From Nocardioides sp. IC4_145 (lineage in GTDB: Bacteria; Actinomycetota; Actinomycetes; Propionibacteriales; Nocardioidaceae): a DNA stretch of 64,000 nt. The notes beneath the pieces are model-generated. The model did no database searches and had not been told where the DNA came from. It saw only the letters and a list, made by a program, of their open reading frames with translations. Positions 58,838 through 64,000 of this stretch are shown here, piece after piece (the first letter of the stretch is position 1; the number at the start of each line of letters is the position of its first letter). The stretch spans positions 62,001 through 126,000 of the forward strand of contig NZ_JAANMS010000001.1 in the NCBI RefSeq assembly GCF_011250565.1, written 5' to 3'. A program made the translations under genes and the position numbers.

Positions 58838-60359
58838 ATTGCGTGTCGAGCCGGCCGGTGAGCCGGCCGTGCCGCTCGGCGCTCGCGCCGTCCAGGCCGA
58901 CGATCTCGACGGTCTTGCCCTTCCGCGCGTACTTCGTGGTGATCGCGTCCAGGGCGGCGACCGTCGAGGCGTCCCACACGTGCGAGCCCGAGAGGTCGAT
59001 GACGACCCGCTCGGGGTCGCGGGCGTACTCGAACTGCGTGTAGAGGTCGTTGCTCGAGGCGAAGAACAGCTCGCCGCTGACCCGGTAGACCGCCCTCGCC
59101 GTCCCGTGCTCGTCCTCGACCAGCTCGCGCTCGGTCTCCGTCAGGTGCGCGACACGGCGGGCGAAGAGCGTCATCGCGACGAGCACGCCGACGACGACGC
59201 CGATGGCCAGGTTGTGGGTGAGCACCGTGACCACGACGGTCGCGATCATCACCGTGGTCTCGGACCTCGGCATCCGCTGCAGCGTGCTCGGGCGGACCGA
59301 GTGCCAGTCGAACGTGCCGACCGAGACCATGATCATCACCGCCACGAGAGCGGCCATCGGGATCAGCGCGACGACGTCGCCGAAGCCGACGACGAGGACG
59401 AGCAGGAGGACGCCGGCGAGGAACGTCGAGATCCGGGTGCGTGCGCCCGAGACCTTCACGTTGATCATCGTCTGGCCGATCATCGCGCAGCCACCCATCC
59501 CGCCGAAGAACCCGGTGATGACGTTCGCGGTGCCCTGGCCCCAGGCCTCGCGCGTCTTGTCGGAGTGGGTGTCGGTGATGTCGTCGACCAGCTTCGCCGT
59601 CAGCAGCGACTCCAGGAGCCCGACGACTGCCATGGCGAGCGCGTACGGCGCGATGATCTCGAGGGTGTCCAGGCTGAACGGCACGTCGGGCACGAACCAG
59701 CTCGGCAGGCTGTCGGGCAGCTCGCCCTCGTCGCCGACGTCGGGGACGCCCACCGAGGCGACCAGCACGAAGGCGGTCAGGGCGACGATGGCGACGAGCG
59801 GGGCGGGGATGACGCTGTTGACGCGCGGGAAGCCCACGATGACGGCGATGCCGACGGCGATCATCGGGTAGACGGCCCAGGGCACGTCGACCAGGTGGTC
59901 GATCTGCGCCTCGAGGATCAGGATCGCCAGCGCGTTGACGAAGCCCACCATCACCGAGCGGGGGATGAACCGCATCAGCTTCGCGACGCCGGCGAGGGCG
60001 AGCACGACCTGGATCACGCCGCCGAGCAGGACCGTGGCGATGAGGTAGTCGTACCCGTGGTCGCGCATGACCGGGGCGGTGACCAGCGCGACGGCGCCGG
60101 TCGCAGCTGAGATCATCGCGGGACGGCCACCGAGGAACGAGATCGCGACGGCCATCGTGAACGACGCGAACAGCCCCACCCGCGGGTCGACGCCGGCGAT
60201 GATCGAGAACGAGATCGCCTCGGGGATGAGCGCCAGGGCGACGACCAGACCCGCGAGGACCTCGGTCCGCAGCATCCGCGGGGTGCGCAGCGCGACGCGC
60301 ACGCTCGGCTCCACCGGTTCGGCGGAGGCGGGGACCGGCGTGGAGGATGGCGAGGACAC
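58836..60359 (-). CDS. SulP-family anion transporter with STAS domain
   Basis: 507 residues from GTG 60359. The membrane domain (about residues 20-395) shows the SulP marks LVVALALIPEAISFSIIAGV, GLFASFTMAVAISFLGGRPA and FFGGMGGCAMIGQTMINVK. The C-terminal STAS domain (about 410-500) contains RVSGELFFASSNDL and VVIDLSGSHVWDASTVAALD. The group carries sulfate, bicarbonate or other anions; the substrate is not evident. Divergent from a MerR gene with a palindrome between them. Confidence 0.92.
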   Translation of the reverse strand: MSSPSSTPVPASAEPVEPSVRVALRTPRMLRTEVLAGLVVALALIPEAISFSIIAGVDPRVGLFASFTMAVAISFLGGRPAMISAATGAVALVTAPVMRDHGYDYLIATVLLGGVIQVVLALAGVAKLMRFIPRSVMVGFVNALAILILEAQIDHLVDVPWAVYPMIAVGIAVIVGFPRVNSVIPAPLVAIVALTAFVLVASVGVPDVGDEGELPDSLPSWFVPDVPFSLDTLEIIAPYALAMAVVGLLESLLTAKLVDDITDTHSDKTREAWGQGTANVITGFFGGMGGCAMIGQTMINVKVSGARTRISTFLAGVLLLVLVVGFGDVVALIPMAALVAVMIMVSVGTFDWHSVRPSTLQRMPRSETTVMIATVVVTVLTHNLAIGVVVGVLVAMTLFARRVAHLTETERELVEDEHGTARAVYRVSGELFFASSNDLYTQFEYARDPERVVIDLSGSHVWDASTVAALDAITTKYARKGKTVEIVGLDGASAERHGRLTGRLDTQ

Positions 60360-60375
60360 GGACGCACAACCTACT

Positions 60376-60390
60376 CTTCCGCAACGGAAG
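60376..60390. promoter_or_regulatory. Probable MerR operator between sulP and merR
   Basis: CTTCCG-CAA-CGGAAG is a perfect dyad in the 64-bp divergent region; with flanks ACT and GGT it extends to 21 bp with one mismatch. Its form and position suit a MerR-family activator binding in the promoter spacer. Confidence 0.75.
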
Positions 60391-60423
60391 GGTTTGCATC
60401 CAGGCGACCCCGAGGAGGGCGAC

Positions 60424-60840
60424 GTGGCCGACGACACTCGCAGCGCGCCCGCCCTGCACATCGGCGAGGTCGCGAGCCGGACCGAGCTCTCGCTGCGCAG
60501 CCTGCGCCACTGGGAGGAGGTCGGCCTGCTGCATCCCTCCGGCCGCACCGACGGCGGCTTCCGGCTCTACACCGACGAGGACGTCGAGAAGATCCTCGTC
60601 ATCCGCCGGATGAAGCCGCTCGGGTTCACCCTCGAGGAGATGAGGTCGGTGATGACCGACATCGAGGTGCTCCGCGACCCGGGCGCCGGGCCCGCCGACC
60701 GTGAGCGGGCCCGCGGCCGGCTCGAGGAGGTCAGGGCGGACGGCGCCGAGCGCCGCGAACGGCTCGTGCGCCAGCTGGCCATGGCCGACGAGTTCATCGA
60801 GCTGCTCACGGCCGAGTGCGCGCCGCCCACCGAGCGGTAG
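60424..60840 (+). CDS. MerR-family transcriptional regulator
   Basis: 138 residues from GTG 60424. The MerR winged helix-turn-helix is clear (LHIGEVASRTELSLRSLRHW, EEVGLLHPSGRTDGGFRLYT) followed by the VEKILVIRRMKPLGFTLEEM segment and a coiled-coil dimerisation helix. The C-terminus ends LLTAECAPPTER with a single Cys, so metal sensing is not evident. It very probably regulates the divergent SulP transporter. Confidence 0.9.
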   Translation: MADDTRSAPALHIGEVASRTELSLRSLRHWEEVGLLHPSGRTDGGFRLYTDEDVEKILVIRRMKPLGFTLEEMRSVMTDIEVLRDPGAGPADRERARGRLEEVRADGAERRERLVRQLAMADEFIELLTAECAPPTER

Positions 60841-60893
60841 CGCCGCCAGCTGCTCGGCTCGGTGCCGCTGGGTGCTCCCCGACCCTCGACCCG

Positions 60894-60942
60894 GGGTCGT
60901 GTGCCTCAGCACGCGGCGTGCCGCGTCCTCACGCACACGACC
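60894..60942. repeat. Palindromic repeat family B, copy 3
   Basis: 49 bp with arms GGGTCGTGTGCC and GCACACGACC and an inner dyad ACGCGGCGTGCCGCGT. Same length as copies at 14684 and 32595; again between convergent genes. Confidence 0.85.
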
Positions 60943-60962
60943 GGCACGAGCAGAGGGGACGC

Positions 60963-61346
60963 TCAGCCCTGGGTCTTCCTCCGCACAGCAGCCGGGGCGT
61001 CCGAGGTGCGCTTCTTCGGTCCTCCCTGCCCGCCTGAGTCGCGCGCCCCGGCGTCGTCCGACGGGCGACTGCTGCGGCTCGACGACGACGCCGACGCCTC
61101 GCCGCTCGACCCGCCGCTCGACCCGCCGCTCGACCCGCCGCTCGACCCGCCGCTGCCGCCGGTCGCCCCGGTTCCGCGGTCCCCGGCGACCACGCCGCCC
61201 GCGGTCAGGCGGTAGGCCTCGGCCAGGTCGACCAGGAGCTGCGCCTTCTCCGTCGCCTTGAGCGCGGACTTCATGTTGGACTCCGCCTGGTCCTTGATCG
61301 CACGGAACAACGCCTCCTGCGCCGCCCGCTTGCTGCTGTCGGCCAT
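60963..61346 (-). CDS. Hypothetical protein with helical head and Gly/Ser repeat tail
   Basis: 127 residues from ATG 61346. Residues 1-50 are a charged helix (AAQEALFRAIKDQAESNMKS, ALKATEKAQLLVDLAEAYRL). Residues about 60-80 are GSSG repeats encoded by a 12-bp tandem repeat (about 61108-61155). The end is Lys/Arg-rich. Function unknown; the layout resembles small proteins that bind a partner through the helical head and are otherwise disordered. Confidence 0.65.
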   Translation of the reverse strand: MADSSKRAAQEALFRAIKDQAESNMKSALKATEKAQLLVDLAEAYRLTAGGVVAGDRGTGATGGSGGSSGGSSGGSSGGSSGEASASSSSRSSRPSDDAGARDSGGQGGPKKRTSDAPAAVRRKTQG

Positions 61347-61472
61347 GCCGTGCCTCCCTCGTCAGGTGCCGACCCTCCATCGGCGCCGAGACAGGCCCCG
61401 TACCCGTGCCGCCCCGGGGGAGACGAGGAGGCCGAGCACATCATCGGAATCGATGACGTCTCCGAGCCCCGC

Positions 61473-62549
61473 TCAGAACGCGTACCGCACCCGGCACGAC
61501 GGCAGCGTCTCGCCGATCATGTCGACCAGCTCGTCGACCCAGCGGCGCTTCCAGGCGACCTTGTAGCGGACGTTCTCCTGGCCGCTCTCGGAGCGCTTGC
61601 GCTGCTGGAGGTCGGGGCGCCACAGCTGCTCCTCGCCCTTCGGGTGCCAGCCGAGGTTGACCTCGTGGAGCTGCTCGTTGTGGGTGAGGAAGATGATCTC
61701 GCAGGCGAGCTGGGCCTTGGCCTTCTCGCCGATGCCGTCGGCGACCTGCGACAGCAGCTCCGCCCACTCCTCCTTCCAGCCCTCGTGCACGACGACCGGG
61801 CTGAAGTTGAGGTGCACCTCGTAGCCGGCCTCGACGAAGTCGTCGATGGCGGCGATCCGCTCGGCGATCCGTGAGGTCCGCAGGTCGAGCTTCTTCGACA
61901 TCTCCTCGGGCATGAGCGAGAAGCGGACGCGGGTGCCGCCGCGGGGGTCCCAGTCGAGCAGGTCGCGGTTGACGAACTTCGTGGCGAAGCTGGCCTTGGC
62001 GCCGTCGAGCCGGGCGTAGAGGTCGACCAGGTCGCGGACGTTGTCGCTGACGAGCGCGTCGACCGAGCAGTCACCGTTCTCGCCGAGGTCGTAGACCCAG
62101 TCGACCGGGTCGCACTGGTTCGGCACGGTCTTGGGGCCCTGGCGGCCGGCGTGCCGCTCGAGGTAGCCGAGGATCTTCTCGATGTTGACGAACGCGGTGA
62201 TGGGGTTCGCGTACCCCTTGCGACGCGGCACGTAGCAGTACGAGCAGGCCATCGCGCAGCCGTTGGACGTCGAGGGCGCGATGAAGTCCGAGCTGCGGCC
62301 GTTGGGGCGCGCGGAGAGTGACTTCTTGGTGCCCAGCACGAGCACCTCGCGCTTGTTGCGCACCCAGTCCTCGACGTTGCCCTCGTTGCCGTAGAGCCCG
62401 GGGATCGCCTGGTGCGAGAGCACCTCGACCCGCTCGGCGTCGGGGAAGCGCGCCAGGATCTCGGCGCCGCGTGGATAGGTCTCGACGTCGCGCTCGTGGA
62501 AGATCGTCCTGACGTCGAGCAGCCGGTCGGCGTGGGTGCGTGTCGTCAT
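61473..62549 (-). CDS. Radical-SAM protein of the spore-photoproduct-lyase family (B)
   Basis: 358 residues. The radical-SAM motif is STSNGCAMACSYCYVPRRKG (Cys-x3-Cys-x2-Cys, about residue 101), with RVRFSLMPEEMSKKLDLRTS (about 207) and VHLNFSPVVVHEGWKEEW (about 244). The overall plan is that of the protein at 45803-46885 but the sequences differ widely. True photolyase activity would need the conserved Cys H-atom donor, which I cannot place. ATG 62549; GTG 62552 is the alternative. It follows a 44-codon reading frame on the same strand. Confidence 0.85.
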   Translation of the reverse strand: MTTRTHADRLLDVRTIFHERDVETYPRGAEILARFPDAERVEVLSHQAIPGLYGNEGNVEDWVRNKREVLVLGTKKSLSARPNGRSSDFIAPSTSNGCAMACSYCYVPRRKGYANPITAFVNIEKILGYLERHAGRQGPKTVPNQCDPVDWVYDLGENGDCSVDALVSDNVRDLVDLYARLDGAKASFATKFVNRDLLDWDPRGGTRVRFSLMPEEMSKKLDLRTSRIAERIAAIDDFVEAGYEVHLNFSPVVVHEGWKEEWAELLSQVADGIGEKAKAQLACEIIFLTHNEQLHEVNLGWHPKGEEQLWRPDLQQRKRSESGQENVRYKVAWKRRWVDELVDMIGETLPSCRVRYAF

Positions 62550-62595
62550 CACCAGTGCAACACGCGGGCGGCCCCGGGCAATCCCGGGGACGCGG

Positions 62596-62730
62596 TCAGA
62601 TCCGGGTGCGGATCGGGTTGGCGACCATCCCGATCGGGAAGTCGTCCTGCGCCTGCGCGGCCTCGGAGGCCTCGGACGCCTCGACCACCGCGGTCGGGTC
62701 GGTCTCGGTGACGTCGGTGTCGATGCTCAT
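62596..62730 (-). CDS. Small 44-residue protein upstream of the radical-SAM gene
   Basis: ATG 62730 to TGA 62596. All 44 sense codons end in G or C, a strong coding sign in this genome. The product is acidic in its first two thirds (MSIDTDVTETDPTAVVEAS, EASEAAQAQ) and ends in a hydrophobic/basic DDFPIGMVANPIRTRI. A TAGGTT -10-like element ends 10 bp before the ATG, so the mRNA may be nearly leaderless. It is 46 bp upstream of the radical-SAM gene on the same strand. The leader-plus-core look resembles a peptide precursor, but this is inference. Confidence 0.65.
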   Translation of the reverse strand: MSIDTDVTETDPTAVVEASEASEAAQAQDDFPIGMVANPIRTRI

Positions 62731-62828
62731 GGGGCTCAACCTAGTGGGCGTCGTCGCAGGTCAGGGCGACATGAAGACCACAGCGGGAGGAACGGTCCGG
62801 TGGTCTTCCTCACACGCTGGCGAGCGGT

Positions 62829-63821
62829 TCAAAGGGGCACCGCAGCACGATGGGCGCGGGCCGTGCCGAAGAGCTGGCCGAGGGAGTGCGCCCGCTTCAG
62901 CACCAGGTGCGCGTCGTGCTCCCACGTGATCGCGATGCCCCCGTGCAGCTGCACGGTCTCGGCGGCGATCGCGGTGAGGGCGTCGGAGCAGTACGCCGCG
63001 GCGACGTGCGCGAGGCGCTCGGCGTTCGCGCCGCCGCTGGACACGGCGTACGACGCCGCCCAGGCCGCCGAGCGGGCCATCTCCACCCGCACCAGCATGT
63101 CGGCCATCCGGTGCTTGAGCGCCTGGAAGGAACCGATCGGGCGGCCGAACTGCACCCGCTCCTTCGCGTAGGCGACCGTCATCTCCAGCGCCCGGGCGGC
63201 GGTGCCGACCTGCAGCGCGGCGACGCCCGCGGCGCCCACCAGCGCCGCCCGCTCGGCGGCGGGAGCGCCCTCACCGATCCAGGTCGCGGCGGCGGTGTCC
63301 ACCGGGACGCGGGCGAGCCGGATCGTCTGGTCCATGGACGGCGTCCACTCGCGTGTGGTCGCCTCCGGGTCGAGGAGCCAGAGCCCGTCGTCGGTCGCGG
63401 CGACGAGCATGGTCGCGAGGTCGCCGTCGAGCACGTCCGCAACGGTCGTGGCGCCGGCGCCCCGGCCGGTCGCGTCGACGAATGTGCCAACCTCACCGGC
63501 GGCGAGCCTGGGGAGCAGGCCGTCCTTGGCCTCGTCGGTCGCGCCGGCCAGCAGCGCCTCCGACGTCACCAGCGAGGACAGCAGGGGCGAGGGCACCAGC
63601 GAGCGGCCGACCTCCTCGAGCGCGACGAGCGACTCGAAGAGCGTGAACCCCGCGCCGCCGTGCTCCTCGGGGATGCCGAGCGCCGCGACGCCGATCTGCT
63701 CGCACAGCAGCGCCCACAGCTGCTCGTCGTAGGTCTCGACGCGCGGGTCGGCCCGCTTGGCCAGCAGCGAGCGCACGGTCGAGGCGAGCTCCTGCTGCTC
63801 CTCGGAGAGCGCGAAGTCCAT
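62829..63821 (-). CDS. Acyl-CoA dehydrogenase family protein (alpha-type subunit)
   Basis: 330 residues, short for the family, with MDFALSEEQQELASTVRSLL at the start, GIPEEHGGAGFTLFESLVAL, VAYAKERVQFGRPIGSFQAL (about residues 233-252) and VQLHGGIAITWEHDAHLVLK (about 295). Short acyl-CoA dehydrogenases of this kind pair with a second subunit in steroid catabolism (alpha2beta2, as in ChsE4-ChsE5). The upstream gene, overlapping by TGATG, is another acyl-CoA dehydrogenase, so the two are probably such a pair. No KstR box is visible because the operon start is outside the window. Confidence 0.85.
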   Translation of the reverse strand: MDFALSEEQQELASTVRSLLAKRADPRVETYDEQLWALLCEQIGVAALGIPEEHGGAGFTLFESLVALEEVGRSLVPSPLLSSLVTSEALLAGATDEAKDGLLPRLAAGEVGTFVDATGRGAGATTVADVLDGDLATMLVAATDDGLWLLDPEATTREWTPSMDQTIRLARVPVDTAAATWIGEGAPAAERAALVGAAGVAALQVGTAARALEMTVAYAKERVQFGRPIGSFQALKHRMADMLVRVEMARSAAWAASYAVSSGGANAERLAHVAAAYCSDALTAIAAETVQLHGGIAITWEHDAHLVLKRAHSLGQLFGTARAHRAAVPL

Positions 63822-64000
63822 CAGCTCGCCCCGAGCTGCTGCAGCAGCCGGCCGCGGTGGAAGTCCGGTGTGCCCCACGCGGTCACGAGCGCGCGGATCC
63901 GCCCCAGCCACAGGCTCAGGTCGAACTCCTGGGTGTAGCCGATCGCGCCGTGGACCTGGAGGCCGGTGCGCGCAGCGAGGTACGCCGCGTCGCCGCACGC
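63821..64000 (-). CDS. C-terminal end of an acyl-CoA dehydrogenase (partial)
   Basis: The last 59 residues are in the window and contain the family C-terminal motif LQVHGAIGYTQEFDLSLWL followed by GRIRALVTAWG. The 5' part lies beyond the right edge. Its stop overlaps the next gene's ATG, so both are translated together and probably form one heteromeric dehydrogenase. Confidence 0.8.
   Translation of the reverse strand, partial: ACGDAAYLAARTGLQVHGAIGYTQEFDLSLWLGRIRALVTAWGTPDFHRGRLLQQLGAS

Overview
The window is GC-rich DNA (nearly every third codon position is G or C) with many GTG starts, 4-bp GTGA and TGATG gene overlaps, mycobacterial-type steroid catabolism genes and an actinobacterial gas-vesicle cluster. 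This points to an actinomycete, most likely Nocardioides or a close relative. That assignment is inference from gene content and style; there is no rRNA here.

The core of the window is a cholesterol/steroid degradation regulon split over four blocks: (1) kstR, a glycosyltransferase/methyltransferase/toroid-protein/methyltransferase quartet and a fused FadE34-type acyl-CoA dehydrogenase at 0.3-7.1 kb, followed at 8.7-11.5 kb by a LipC-like esterase divergent from a wax-ester/triacylglycerol synthase; (2) an igr-type side-chain operon at 34.5-39.3 kb (ChsE1-ChsE2 fusion, split ChsH2, ChsH1, Ltp2) divergent from an alpha/beta hydrolase; (3) a MaoC hydratase and KstD divergent from HsaG-HsaF at 49.6-54.4 kb; (4) hsaA-D-C-B at 55.1-58.8 kb. 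Two acyl-CoA dehydrogenase subunits close the window. Seven copies of the KstR palindrome (TnnAACnnGTTnnA) lie in front of these blocks, several overlapping a TAnnnT -10 element. One of the seven, a 13/14 match, sits in front of the gas-vesicle genes instead.

The second large block (25.1-31.0 kb) is a tightly overlapping gas-vesicle operon (Y-like, Z-like, A, F, G, O, J, L, S, K). It opens with two proteins carrying long acidic and lysine-rich low-complexity tails, and ends at a strong bidirectional terminator. Envelope and stress genes follow it.

Between these blocks is ordinary accessory content: LigD-type PE-POL protein, HelR-type RNA-polymerase helicase with a rifampicin-associated element, FNT channel, OafA-type acyltransferase, SMR exporter behind a guanidine-III riboswitch, DUF4396 protein behind a CsoR-like operator, SulP/MerR pair, two radical-SAM proteins of the spore-photoproduct-lyase family, cold-shock protein and glutamate-type symporter. 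Three families of intergenic palindromic repeats are scattered through the window. No tRNA, rRNA, CRISPR array, transposase or phage gene was recognised.
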